Source: Microbispora sp. H11081 | GTDB lineage: Bacteria > Actinomycetota > Actinomycetes > Streptosporangiales > Streptosporangiaceae | Length of the DNA: 64,000 nt | Assembly (NCBI RefSeq): GCF_012999535.1 | Contig: NZ_JABBWV010000003.1 | Span: forward strand, 1-64,000 | Direction: 5' to 3' | Shown here: piece by piece, positions 49,773 through 60,812 of the stretch | How the letters are laid out: each line of letters begins with the position of its first letter | How positions within the stretch are numbered: position 1 is the stretch's first letter | Program-made: the position numbers and the translations under genes | Notes under the pieces: model-generated | Database searches by the model: none | Told to the model about the DNA's origin: nothing | The model's input: the letters and a program-made list of their open reading frames with translations, nothing else

Positions 49773-51041
49773 ATGCGGAGCGGGCACCGGCTGGGGCGGC
49801 CGTTCGGGTGGCTCTGGGCGGCGTACGGGACCAGCGCGCTCGGCACCTGGCTCGCCTTCGGCGCGTTCCCGCTGATCGCGATCCAGGTGCTGCACGCCGG
49901 GCCGGCGCAGGTCGCGGCGTTGTCCTCGGTGGGCGCGGCGGTGGGCGCGGCCGTGGCGGTGCCGCTCGGCCCGTGGGTGGAGTTCCGCCGCAAGCGGCGG
50001 GTGCTGATCGGGGCGGACCTGGTGCGGTGCGCGGCGCTGCTGACGATCCCCGCCGCGTTCGCGCTCGGCGTGCTGTCCTTCGTCCAGCTCCTGCTGGTCT
50101 CCGTGGTCGTCGCGGCGGCCGACATCACCTTCCGCGCCGCCTCAGGCGCGTACCTCAAGACGCTGGTGCCGGGCGAGCACCTGCTCGTCGCCAACGCCAG
50201 GTTCGAGTCCACGTCGTGGACGACCACGATCGTCGGGCCGCCGCTGGGCGGCGCCGCGATCGGGCTGCTCGGCCCGGTGGCGACGGTCGCGGCCGACGCG
50301 GTCAGCTATCTGCTCTCCGCCCTGGGCATCCGCGCCACGGGCGGCGGGGAGCCGCGCCCCGAGCGCCGGGAGGCCGCGCGCACGCGGGCCGGGGATCTGC
50401 TCGACGGCTGGCGGCACATCCTCGCCGACGCGACGCTGCGTCCGCTGTTACTCAACACCGCCGTGTTCAACGGCCTGGTGATGGCCGCCGACGCGCTGCT
50501 GGCCGTCCTGATGCTCGGCGAGCTCGGGTGCGAGCCGTGGCAGTACGGCCTCGCCTTCGCCGTGCCCTCCATCGGCGGGCTGCTCGGCTCGCGGCTGGCC
50601 AGGCCGCTCGTCACCCGGTTCGGGCAGCATCGGGTCCTGGTCGTGTCCGGGGCGCTGCGCGCGCCCTGGCTCGCCGGCCTGGCCTTCGTGGGGCCGGGCG
50701 CCGGAGGGCTGCTGCTGGTGATGGGCGTCGAACTCGGGCTCGTCCTCTGCTGCGGAATCTTCAACCCCGTCTGCGCCACCTACCGCCTCGAACGCACCCC
50801 GACCGGCCGGGTCGCCCGCACCCTGTCGGCCTGGACGGTGACGACCAGGGCCACGACGGCGCTCCTGACCGCCGTGTGGGGCGTGCTGGGCGGCCTGCTC
50901 GGCCCGCGTACGGCCGTCGGCCTGGCCGGCGTGCTCCTGCTGGCGACCCCGCTGCTGCTTCCCCGGCGCGCCACCGAGCCCCCAGCCGAGCCCTCAGCCG
51001 AGCCCTCAGCCGAGCCGGAACCCGCACAGAGCCGCGCCTGA
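49773..51041 (+). CDS. MFS transporter
   Basis: A 422-residue exporter-like major facilitator with about twelve helices. Examples are LWAAYGTSALGTWLAFGAFPLI, the RRKRRVLIGADLVR loop in the motif-A position, VAVPLGPWV and LLVMGVELGLVLCCGIF. The C-terminal tail has three PPAEPS/PSAEPS repeats. The family includes drug and metabolite exporters (MFS_3/enterobactin-exporter-like). Probably controlled by the divergent LysR gene. Confidence 0.85.
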   Translation: MRSGHRLGRPFGWLWAAYGTSALGTWLAFGAFPLIAIQVLHAGPAQVAALSSVGAAVGAAVAVPLGPWVEFRRKRRVLIGADLVRCAALLTIPAAFALGVLSFVQLLLVSVVVAAADITFRAASGAYLKTLVPGEHLLVANARFESTSWTTTIVGPPLGGAAIGLLGPVATVAADAVSYLLSALGIRATGGGEPRPERREAARTRAGDLLDGWRHILADATLRPLLLNTAVFNGLVMAADALLAVLMLGELGCEPWQYGLAFAVPSIGGLLGSRLARPLVTRFGQHRVLVVSGALRAPWLAGLAFVGPGAGGLLLVMGVELGLVLCCGIFNPVCATYRLERTPTGRVARTLSAWTVTTRATTALLTAVWGVLGGLLGPRTAVGLAGVLLLATPLLLPRRATEPPAEPSAEPSAEPEPAQSRA

Positions 51042-51058
51042 CGGGCCGCCGTGGCCGC

Positions 51059-51730
51059 TCACCTCGCCCCTCTGTGGATGGCCCATTCCGCGACGGCGAG
51101 GTTGATCACCCAACCGGCGCCCATCAGCAGCGCCCGGGGGAGCGGGCCGGGCTCGCCGGCCAGCGCCATCCACGGCCCGACCGTCAGCAACTGGGTGCCC
51201 GCGCCCATGCCGATCGCGTAGCCCCGGGTCATCCAGGCGCGATGACGGGCGACGTTCCGCCGCCGGATCGCCGCGAAGCCGAGGACGAGGGACACGATCA
51301 TCAAGGCGCCGAACGCCAGTCGCAGGCCGATGAGGAGGGCGCTGTCGTTCTGCAGCGGGGGATAGAACAGCGTCATCCACAGGCCGGAGAACGCGCTGAC
51401 GAGCCCGGCAGGGACCAGGAGCCTTCCGGCGGCGCGGTGCCAGGCGGGCCTGCGGCGGCGCAACCCGGGGGCGAACTGGAGGGCCCCCATGAGGCTGAAG
51501 AGGGTGACGGCGACGATGTGCGCGACGACGGGCGCGGGCGTCGCGAAATACCGGGCGCTGTCGTGCGTGATCGGCCCGCCGCCGGTCAGCTGCCCCAGCC
51601 GGGCGGCGCCGGCGATCACGGGGACGGTGCTGAGCGCGATCAGGGCGGCGGGCACGCGCCATCCGGCCCTGCGGTTCCCGCGCCGCGGGACGCCGGGTGT
51701 GAGTGCGGGCCGTTGCATCGATTCGGTCAT
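51059..51730 (-). CDS. DUF2306 membrane protein
   Basis: A 223-residue polytopic protein with GLRRRRPAWHRAAGRLLVPA and RRRNVARHRAWMTRGYAIGM, the paired HRxxGR / HRxWM motifs of DUF2306 (possible heme-binding-like His residues at helix ends), and six or seven helices. Function is unknown. It converges on the MFS gene with an 18-bp gap and is divergent from the dehydrogenase at 51893. Confidence 0.8.
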   Translation of the reverse strand: MTESMQRPALTPGVPRRGNRRAGWRVPAALIALSTVPVIAGAARLGQLTGGGPITHDSARYFATPAPVVAHIVAVTLFSLMGALQFAPGLRRRRPAWHRAAGRLLVPAGLVSAFSGLWMTLFYPPLQNDSALLIGLRLAFGALMIVSLVLGFAAIRRRNVARHRAWMTRGYAIGMGAGTQLLTVGPWMALAGEPGPLPRALLMGAGWVINLAVAEWAIHRGAR

Positions 51731-51790
51731 GACCCCGATGGTGATCCTCGAGACCGGCGCGGCTCATCGGCACAACGGCCGGATTCGCAC

Positions 51791-51815
51791 CGCCCGATCG
51801 GCTGCCGATCGGGCG
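51791..51815. promoter_or_regulatory. CGCCCGATCGG-CTG-CCGATCGGGCG palindrome
   Basis: A perfect 11-bp inverted repeat with a 3-nt spacer in the divergent region between the DUF2306 gene and the dehydrogenase. It is probably a repressor operator, since it lies at the promoter side of both genes. Confidence 0.5.
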
Positions 51816-51892
51816 TACTTTCGGCTGATACGCCGTGCGCGCGGCGCTTCCTACGCTGAATCTCCCACCGCCGCAGCGACGAGGAGACCCCC

Positions 51893-52876
51893 ATGAAGGC
51901 GTTCGTCTTACGCTCGTACGGCCCGCCCGACGTCCTGGAGCCCACCGACGTCGCCACGCCCGTGCCCGGCCCCGGCGAGGTGCTGGTCCGGGTGCGCGCC
52001 ACCTCCGTCCAGCCGTACGACTGGCACCACATGAGAGGCGAGCCGTATGCCGCCCGCCTGATGGGCGGCACGCTCGGCCCGCGCCGGCCGCGGATCTCCA
52101 TCCTGGGCGCCGACGTGGCCGGACAGGTCGAGGCGGCCGGCGCGGGCGTCACCGCGTTCCGCCCCGGCGACGAGGTGTTCGCGCTGCTCACACAGGGCGG
52201 CTTCGCCGAGTACGTGTGCGTGCCGGAGAGCGCGCTGGCCAGGAAGCCGGAGAACCTGTCGTTCGAGCAGGCGGCGGCGGTGCCGCTGGCGGCCGTCACC
52301 GCGCTGATGGCGCTCGACCGGGGAGGAGTCCAGCCGGGCCAGGCCGTTCTCGTGAACGGGGCGTCGGGGGGCGTGGGCACCTTCGCCGTGCAACTCGCCA
52401 AGGCGTTCGGCGCCGAGGTCACCGGGGTGTGCAGCGGCCGGAACGCGGATCTGGTGCGGTCGATCGGCGCGGACGAGGTCGTCGACTACACGAAGGAGGA
52501 CTTCACCCGGCGCGGGGCCCGCCACGACCTGCTGGTCGACATCGCGGGCACCCGCGCGCTGAGGGCCTGCCTGCGGGCACTGAAGCCCCGGGGGACCCAC
52601 GTCCTCGTCGGCGGGCCGGCCGGGCGGTGGCTGCAACCCGTCGGACACACGATCGCGACGCTCGCGGTGTCGCCGTTCGTGTCCCAGCGCGTGGTCATGA
52701 CGCAGGTGATCGGCGCCCAGAACATCCCGGGCGACCTGGCGCGGCTGACCGAACTCATCGAGACCGGCAAGGTGACCCCCGTGATCGACCGCGGCTACCC
52801 GTTCGACGAGATCCCGGCGGCCGTCGCGTACGTGGAACAGGGACACGCCCCGGGAAAGGTGGTCGTCACGCTCTGA
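51893..52876 (+). CDS. NAD(P)-dependent quinone oxidoreductase-like dehydrogenase
   Basis: A 327-residue medium-chain dehydrogenase of the zinc-free zeta-crystallin/QOR type: MKAFVLRSYGPPDVLEPTDV, PGEVLVRVRATSVQPYDWHH, LVNGASGGVGTFAVQLAKAF (NADPH loop, about residue 155) and CSGRNADLVRSIGADEVVDY. It lacks the GHE and four-Cys zinc motifs. It probably reduces quinones or enones. GGAGA precedes the ATG. Confidence 0.88.
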   Translation: MKAFVLRSYGPPDVLEPTDVATPVPGPGEVLVRVRATSVQPYDWHHMRGEPYAARLMGGTLGPRRPRISILGADVAGQVEAAGAGVTAFRPGDEVFALLTQGGFAEYVCVPESALARKPENLSFEQAAAVPLAAVTALMALDRGGVQPGQAVLVNGASGGVGTFAVQLAKAFGAEVTGVCSGRNADLVRSIGADEVVDYTKEDFTRRGARHDLLVDIAGTRALRACLRALKPRGTHVLVGGPAGRWLQPVGHTIATLAVSPFVSQRVVMTQVIGAQNIPGDLARLTELIETGKVTPVIDRGYPFDEIPAAVAYVEQGHAPGKVVVTL

Positions 52877-52921
52877 CCCTGCCTCTCCGGGGCCCGTCCC
52901 TTCCGTCCCGGTGCGGAGCGG

Positions 52922-55168
52922 TCACAACTCGGCGACGAGGGGGCCGTCGGGCTCCGCCTCCGTCTCCGCCGTCGCCTCCGCCGACTCCGGGCGGGCACGC
53001 TCGTCCATCTCCGCGCTCACTGCGGTGGGGATCTCCACCGGCCGCAGCCACACGACGCCGAGCGGCGGCACGCGCAGCCGGGCGGAACAGGGCAGCCCGT
53101 GCCGTGGCGTCTCGACCGACTCGACCGAGCCCATGTTGCCGACGCCGCTGCCGGCGTACTCGTACGCGTCGGTGTTGAGGACCTCCTCCCACCGGCCCGG
53201 GGTGGGCAGGCCGAGGTGGTAGTCGTCGTGCGGGGCGCCGGAGAAGTTGGCGACGCAGGCGAGCACCGAGCCGTCCGCGCCGTACCGGAGGAACGACAGC
53301 ACGTTGCCCTGGGCGTCGTCGGCGTCGATCCAGCGGAAGCCCTCGTGGGTGGTGTCGCGGGAGTACAACGCGGGCGACTCGCGGTAGAGGTGGTTGAGGT
53401 CCCGCACCAGGCGGCGCACGCCCTGGTGGAAGTCGAAGTCGAGCACCCACCAGTCGAGGCCGCCGGCCTCCGACCACTCCGCTCCCTGGCCGAACTCGCC
53501 GCCCATGAACAGCAGTTGCTTGCCGGGGTGGGCCCACATGAAGCCGTACAACGCCCGCAGGTTGGCGAAGCGCTGCCACTCGTCGCCGGGCATCTTGCCC
53601 AGCAGCGACCCCTTGAGGTGGACGACCTCGTCGTGCGAGAGCGGCAGCACGAAGTTCTCCGAGAAGGCGTACATCAGGGAGAACGTCATCTGGTGGTGGT
53701 GATACTGCCGGTAGACAGGCTCGCGGGCCATGTAGCTGAGCGTGTCGTGCATCCAGCCCATGTTCCACTTGAAGCCGAAGCCGAGCCCGCCGAGGTGCAC
53801 GGGCCTGGACACCCCGGGCCAGGCCGTCGACTCCTCCGCGATCGTCATGATCCCCGGCTCCTCGCGGTAGACGACGGCGTTCATCTCCTTGAGGAACTCG
53901 ATCGCGTCGAGGTTCTCCCTGCCGCCGTAGACGTTGGGCGTCCACTCGCCCTCGCGGCGGGAGTAGTCGAGGTAGAGCATCGAGGCCACCGCGTCCACCC
54001 GCAGGCCGTCGACGTGGAACTCCTTGAGCCAGTAGAGCGCGTTGGCGACCAGGAAGTTGCGCACCTCGTTGCGGCCGAAGTCGAAGACGTACGTGCCCCA
54101 GTCGGGGTGGGTGCCGCGGCCGGGGTCGGCGTGCTCGTAGAGCGGCGTGCCGTCGAAGCGGGCCAGCGCCCACTCGTCCATGGGGAAGTGCGCGGGGACC
54201 CAGTCCACGATCACCCCGATGCCGGCCCGGTGGAGCTCGTCCACCAGGTGGCGGAAGTCGTCGGGGGAGCCGAACCGCGACGTCGGGGCGTAATAGGACG
54301 TCACCTGGTAGCCCCACGAGCCGCCGAAGGGGTGCTCGGCGACGGGCATGAACTCCACATGCGTGAACCCCATGTCCTTGACGTACTCGACCAGTTCCCT
54401 GGCCAGGTCGCGGTAGGACAGGCCGGGCCGCCACGACCCCAGGTGCACCTCGTAGGTGCTCATCGGCTCGGCGAGCGCGTCGCGCGTCGCGCGGGCGGCC
54501 ATCCACTCCCGGTCCTGCCACTCGTACGCGGACCTGTCGACGATGCTGGCGGTCGCCGGGGGGATCTCGGTGCGGCGGGCCATCGGGTCGGCCTTCTCCC
54601 GCCAGACGCCGTCGAGCCCGAGGATCTGGAACTTGTACCGCGCGCCCTCGCCGATCTCGGGGATGAACAGCTCCCACACCCCGGTGCGGCCGAGTGAGCG
54701 CATGGGGTGGGCCGCGCCGTTCCAGTGGTTGAAGTCGCCGATCACGCGCACGCCCTGCGCGTTCGGCGCCCACACCGAGAACGCCGTCCCGTCCACGTCC
54801 TCGTGGCGGATCACCCGCGCGCCGAGCACCTCCCACAGCCGTTCGTGCCGTCCCTCACCGATCAGGTGCAGGTCGAGCTCGCCCAGCGTCGGCCAGTGCC
54901 GGTACGGATCGTCCGTCTCGTACGGCGGGGCGTCGGGGTAGGTGATGCGCAGACGGTAGTCGGGGATCTTGTCGATGCCGGGCAGCGTCACCTCGAAGAC
55001 CCCGAAGGCGGTGTGGTCCATCGCGTGTGCCGACCCGTCGGCCAGCACCTCGACCTTCTCCGCGAACGGGCGCAGCGCCCTGATCGTGACGCCCTCGGGC
55101 CCGGGATGGGCCCCCAATATCGAGTGGGGGTCGTGGTGCGACCCCCCTGCCAGCCGGTCCAAATCCAT
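52922..55168 (-). CDS. glgB: 1,4-alpha-glucan branching enzyme
   Basis: A 748-residue GH13 enzyme that makes alpha-1,6 branches. An N-terminal CBM48-like module ([20 protein letters not shown]) is followed by FEHVHLGSW-equivalent [19 protein letters not shown]. The catalytic Asp is in [13 protein letters not shown], the Glu in [14 protein letters not shown], and [16 protein letters not shown] is also conserved. The ATG at 55168 ([14 protein letters not shown]) fits the family better than the GTG at 55204. It is the last gene of the minus-strand GlgE pathway operon. Confidence 0.95.
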   Translation of the reverse strand: MDLDRLAGGSHHDPHSILGAHPGPEGVTIRALRPFAEKVEVLADGSAHAMDHTAFGVFEVTLPGIDKIPDYRLRITYPDAPPYETDDPYRHWPTLGELDLHLIGEGRHERLWEVLGARVIRHEDVDGTAFSVWAPNAQGVRVIGDFNHWNGAAHPMRSLGRTGVWELFIPEIGEGARYKFQILGLDGVWREKADPMARRTEIPPATASIVDRSAYEWQDREWMAARATRDALAEPMSTYEVHLGSWRPGLSYRDLARELVEYVKDMGFTHVEFMPVAEHPFGGSWGYQVTSYYAPTSRFGSPDDFRHLVDELHRAGIGVIVDWVPAHFPMDEWALARFDGTPLYEHADPGRGTHPDWGTYVFDFGRNEVRNFLVANALYWLKEFHVDGLRVDAVASMLYLDYSRREGEWTPNVYGGRENLDAIEFLKEMNAVVYREEPGIMTIAEESTAWPGVSRPVHLGGLGFGFKWNMGWMHDTLSYMAREPVYRQYHHHQMTFSLMYAFSENFVLPLSHDEVVHLKGSLLGKMPGDEWQRFANLRALYGFMWAHPGKQLLFMGGEFGQGAEWSEAGGLDWWVLDFDFHQGVRRLVRDLNHLYRESPALYSRDTTHEGFRWIDADDAQGNVLSFLRYGADGSVLACVANFSGAPHDDYHLGLPTPGRWEEVLNTDAYEYAGSGVGNMGSVESVETPRHGLPCSARLRVPPLGVVWLRPVEIPTAVSAEMDERARPESAEATAETEAEPDGPLVAEL

Positions 55169-55214
55169 GTCGCCAACCTGCCCTAGATGGTTCCCTCCGA
55201 ACACCCCGATCTTG

Positions 55215-56560
55215 TCAGCGGAACGCCGCGAGCGGGATGGGCAGCCAGGAGGGCCGGTTGCGCGCCTCGTAGACGACCTCGTACACCGCCTTGCTCAGCT
55301 CCAGCGCCCGCAGCAGCACCGCGTCGTTGCCGCGGATGCGGCCGCCGCCCTCCGAGTAGCCGGCCAGGAACGCGGCGCGGTTGCGCTCCGACCACTCCCT
55401 GGCCCGTCTCTCCAGCCCGTCGGCGTTCGGATGCCCGGCCAGCAGGTGCCGTGCGGCGTAGTCGAACGAGCGCAGCATGCCCGCGACGTCCCGCAGCGCG
55501 GAGTCGAGCGCGCGCCGCTCGGCCAGCGGCTGGCCTGGCTCGCCTTCGAAGTCGAGCACCACCCAGTCGGTCATGGTGCGCATGACCTGGCCGAGGTGGT
55601 AGTCGCCGTGCACGCGCTGCACCGGGATCTCGTCGCCGAGGTCGGACAGCCGGTCGAACGCCTCGGCGGCGACCGCGGCGTGCTCGCCGAGCGGCGGCAC
55701 CTCGGCGACCGCCCTGTCGAGGCGGCGCCGGAACCGCTCGGTCATCCGCTTGATCTCGGGCGGCTCGATCGTCCCCGTGGGGAAGGCCCGCGCGAGTTCG
55801 CGGTGCACCTGCGCGGTGGCCAGCCCGAGCCGCCTGGCCTCGCCGGCGAAGTCGCCTCCCGCGTCCTCCGCCGGCATGTCCTCCGGGCACGCGTAGAGGT
55901 CGCGCACGCTGGTCAGCGCCATCGACCAGCCCTCGTTGGCGTTCTGCAGGTACTCCTGCGCGATCGCCAGGGTGGTCGGCTCGCCCTGGAGTTCGGTCTC
56001 GATCCAGCCGTACGGCTTCGCGACGTGGGCCGAGCCCGCGTCGGAGAGCGCCGTGATGATCTCCAGCTCGGGGTTGATCCCCGGGTTGATCTGGCGGAAC
56101 AGCTTGAATATGTACTTGTCGCCGTACACCAGTGAGGTGTTCGACTGCTCCGCGGTCAGCACGAGACTGCGGAGCGAAGTGTCGATCACCGCCCCGTGGA
56201 CGCGGTGGAAGCCGAGGCCGTCGAAACGACGGTCGCCCGACATCCCCTCCAGGAGGTGTCCCGTCAGGGCGGAGTCGTGCAGCGCGTCGTAGACGCCGAC
56301 CTCGCGGCCGTCGCGGCGGCAGGAGCCAATCCGCACGTGCTCCAGCCGGTCGGGCAGGTGCTCCCGCAGCCCGACCGGGATCTGGTAGCGCGTGCGGCGC
56401 TCCTCCTGCCGCACGCACACGATGAGATGCAGCAGCGCCGGATCACCGGCGACGATCTCGATCTCGGATTCGATGGACAGGTCGTCGATGGCGCGCCCCT
56501 TGCCGGCGAACCACCGTTGCCCGGTGATCCAGCCGGCCAGGAGTCCCTGAAGTGAAGTCG

Positions 56561-56564
<4 letters not shown>
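55215..56564 (-). CDS. mak: Maltokinase
   Basis: A 449-residue kinase that converts maltose and ATP to maltose-1-phosphate, feeding GlgE. It starts [20 protein letters not shown]; the phosphotransferase core has [13 protein letters not shown] (catalytic Asp, about residue 300) and [17 protein letters not shown] (metal Asp). The family is also called Pep2. The GTG at 56564 overlaps the treS stop (GTGA). The product is handed to the GlgE encoded two genes upstream. Confidence 0.93.
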
Positions 56565-58297
<1,733 letters not shown>

Positions 58298-58328
58298 CTG
58301 TTGACTCCCCGGATGTGCGGAGCTGCGC

Positions 58329-60377
58329 TCACGGACGGTGCGCTGACCCGTGGCGGAGCGTGAGGATGTGTGCGGGATGGACGTGCGGATCGAGGCGCAC
58401 GTAGTTCGCCTGCCCCCAGCGGTACGACTCGCCCGACAGTTGGTCGTCCACGACGAACTCGGCATGCCAGTCGAGACCGAGGGCCGGCATGTCGAGCCGG
58501 ACCGTCGCCTCGTGTGTGTTGTGTGGATCCAGATTGACGACGACCAGCACGACATCGCCTAGTCCGTGCCGTCGTGTGGCCGTGTCGTAGGCGCCGGGCA
58601 GCCGCTTGGAGAAGCAGATCACGTCCGGCTGGTCGACGTTGTGAAACCGTAGGTTACGCAATTCCTGGAGCGCCGGGTGTGCTCTTCTCAACAAATTGAG
58701 CTGGGTAATAAACGGGGCAAGGGAGCGGCCCTCACGCTCCGCCTCCGCCCAGTCACGCGGTCTGAACTGGTACTTCTCGCTGTCGAGGTACTCCTCGCTG
58801 CCGGGACGCACCGGGACGTTCTCGGCGAGCTCGTACCCGGAGTACACACCCCACGTGGGAGCCGCCAACGCGGCCAGAACGGCCCTGATTTTGAACGCCG
58901 GGACGCCTCCGTGCTGGAGGTACTCGTGCAGGATGTCGGGCGTGTTGACGAACAGGTTCGGCCGCAGGTAGTGCGAGGTCTCGTGGGACAGTTCCCGCAG
59001 GTACTCCTCGACCTCCGGCTTGGTGTTGCGCCAGGTGAAGTAGGTGTACGACTGGTGGAAACCGATCTTGGCCAGGGTGCGCAGCATCGGCGGCCTGGTG
59101 AACGCCTCGGCGAGGAACAGCACGTCGGGGTCGGTCGAGCCGATGTCGGACAGCAGCCGCTCCCAGAACCGCACCGGCTTGGTGTGCGGGTTGTCCACCC
59201 GGAAGATCCGCACACCGTGGTCCATCCAGTGGCGGACCACCCGCCTGATCTCCGTGTAGATCCCCTCGGGGTCCTTGTCGAAGTTCAGGGGGTAGATGTC
59301 CTGGTATTTCTTCGGCGGGTTCTCGGCGTACGCGATCGTGCCGTCGGCCCGGATGTTGAACCACTCCGGGTGCTCCTTGACCCAGGGGTGATCGGGAGAG
59401 CACTGGAGCGCGAGGTCGAGGGCGACCTCCATACCCAGTTCGCGGGTCTTCGCGACGAACTCGTCGAAGTCCTCGATCGTGCCCAGATCGGGGTGGATCG
59501 CGTCGTGGCCGCCCTCCTGCGCGCCGATGGCCCAGGGCGACCCGGGGTCGTACTGGTCGGGGGTCAGGGTGTTGTTGCGGCCCTTGCGGAACTGCGTCCC
59601 GATCGGGTGGATCGGCGGCAGGTAGACCACGTCGAAGCCCATCTGGGCGATCGCGGGGAGCCGCTTGGCCGCCGTCCTGAACGTCCCCGACTTGGGCGCG
59701 ACGTCCTCGTGCCCCACCACGGCCCCCTCGGAGCGGGGGAAGAACTCGTACCAGGAGCCGAACAGCGCCCGCCGCCTGTCCACCCTGAGGCGGTTGCGGC
59801 CGGAGCGGGTGAGCAGGTCGCGCAGGGGATGCGCGGCGATCAGCGCGGCCGTCTCGGGCAACTGGGTCACCGCGAAGCGCGCCCTCGGGTCCACCGACTC
59901 GTCCCGCAGGCGGGCCGCGAGGGCCAGCAGCGCGGCCCGGTGCCCGCAGGAGCCGCCCGTCTCCGCCGCCGCGCAGTCCGCCGCCCGCACGCCCCTGGCC
60001 GCGCGCTCGAACAGCCGGGCGCCCTCCTCGCACATGAGGTCGGCGTCGAGGTTGCGGGGGATCTTGATGCCCGCGTCGTGCATCCAGGTGGCGATCGGAT
60101 CACTCCAGGCTTCGATCCTGAACTGCCACAGACCCTCGGTGGGCAGCGTCACCTCAACGCTCCACCGGTCGGTGCCCGGCGCGACCTCGCGCATGGGCGT
60201 CATCCGGCCCGGCGTGCCGCTCGGGTCGATCAGCACCAGTCCGGCGGCGACGGCGTCGTGTCCCTCCCGGAACACGGTCGCGCTGACCTCGAAGGTCTCT
60301 CCCGCGGCGGCCCTGGCGGGCCACTGGCCGCAGTCGACGACGGGCTGGATGTCCTGGATGGGAATGCGTCCGATCAT
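58329..60377 (-). CDS. glgE: Alpha-1,4-glucan:maltose-1-phosphate maltosyltransferase
   Basis: A 682-residue GH13_3 enzyme that extends alpha-glucans from maltose-1-phosphate. It opens [20 protein letters not shown], then [31 protein letters not shown], the nucleophile Asp in [15 protein letters not shown], and the Glu in [13 protein letters not shown]. The ATG at 60377 matches the family N-terminus; the GTG at 60383 adds two residues. It is the first gene of the operon, divergent from glgP. Confidence 0.95.
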   Translation of the reverse strand: MIGRIPIQDIQPVVDCGQWPARAAAGETFEVSATVFREGHDAVAAGLVLIDPSGTPGRMTPMREVAPGTDRWSVEVTLPTEGLWQFRIEAWSDPIATWMHDAGIKIPRNLDADLMCEEGARLFERAARGVRAADCAAAETGGSCGHRAALLALAARLRDESVDPRARFAVTQLPETAALIAAHPLRDLLTRSGRNRLRVDRRRALFGSWYEFFPRSEGAVVGHEDVAPKSGTFRTAAKRLPAIAQMGFDVVYLPPIHPIGTQFRKGRNNTLTPDQYDPGSPWAIGAQEGGHDAIHPDLGTIEDFDEFVAKTRELGMEVALDLALQCSPDHPWVKEHPEWFNIRADGTIAYAENPPKKYQDIYPLNFDKDPEGIYTEIRRVVRHWMDHGVRIFRVDNPHTKPVRFWERLLSDIGSTDPDVLFLAEAFTRPPMLRTLAKIGFHQSYTYFTWRNTKPEVEEYLRELSHETSHYLRPNLFVNTPDILHEYLQHGGVPAFKIRAVLAALAAPTWGVYSGYELAENVPVRPGSEEYLDSEKYQFRPRDWAEAEREGRSLAPFITQLNLLRRAHPALQELRNLRFHNVDQPDVICFSKRLPGAYDTATRRHGLGDVVLVVVNLDPHNTHEATVRLDMPALGLDWHAEFVVDDQLSGESYRWGQANYVRLDPHVHPAHILTLRHGSAHRP

Positions 60378-60440
60378 CGTCACTTCGTATCCGGGGGCGG
60401 CACACCGGGTGCCGCCGGGGTTTGCACGGGGCGGGAACGG

Positions 60441-60510
60441 CTGGGTCAGGCGAGCCGGGTCAGGCGGGCTGGTCAGGCGGGCTGGGTCAGGCGAGCTGGG
60501 TCAGGCGGGC
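60441..60510. repeat. 13-14-bp tandem repeat CTGGGTCAGGCGAG x5
   Basis: Five consecutive units alternating CTGGGTCAGGCGAG and CTGGGTCAGGCGGG with minor changes, about 65 bp upstream of the glgE start. Probably slippage-generated. Confidence 0.75.
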
Positions 60511-60798
60511 AGCACGAAGGGCCGGGGCCGTCGGCCACGACCCCTTCCTCGTACATACAGGGGTTGCCCCAATAGTCCACTCTTACCCCTGCCGAACGAA
60601 AGACCGCCGGCCGTGTTTGGGACGGCGTCCGCGGGAGATCGATCATTGCGTGCCGCTGGAGATCGTCCGGCGGGCACATCACCAGCTCAAAGGTAGTTTG
60701 GTGAGGTTTGAAGCGGTTTGATGGGGGTGAGAGCGTTCGAGAGCTGGAATCGCAGTATGACAAGGTTGATTCGGTCGCGCGTCGTGGCGCTGAGTAAC

Positions 60799-60804
60799 TA
60801 GGGT
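60799..60804 (+). promoter_or_regulatory. TAGGGT -10 of a leaderless glgP transcript
   Basis: TAGGGT ends 8 nt before the glgP GTG, and no ribosome site is present, which fits a leaderless mRNA. The same hexamer and distance are seen at 3846. The -35 is not recognisable. Confidence 0.45.
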
Positions 60805-60812
60805 CTGGCCCC

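Larger units (their letters stand above)
60378..60812. other. glgE-glgP divergent intergenic region
   Basis: 435 bp with no supported gene. It holds the 13-14-bp tandem repeat at 60441-60510 next to glgE and an AT-richer half toward glgP (60560-60800) where both promoters must lie. I found no strong operator-like palindrome in it. Confidence 0.6.
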
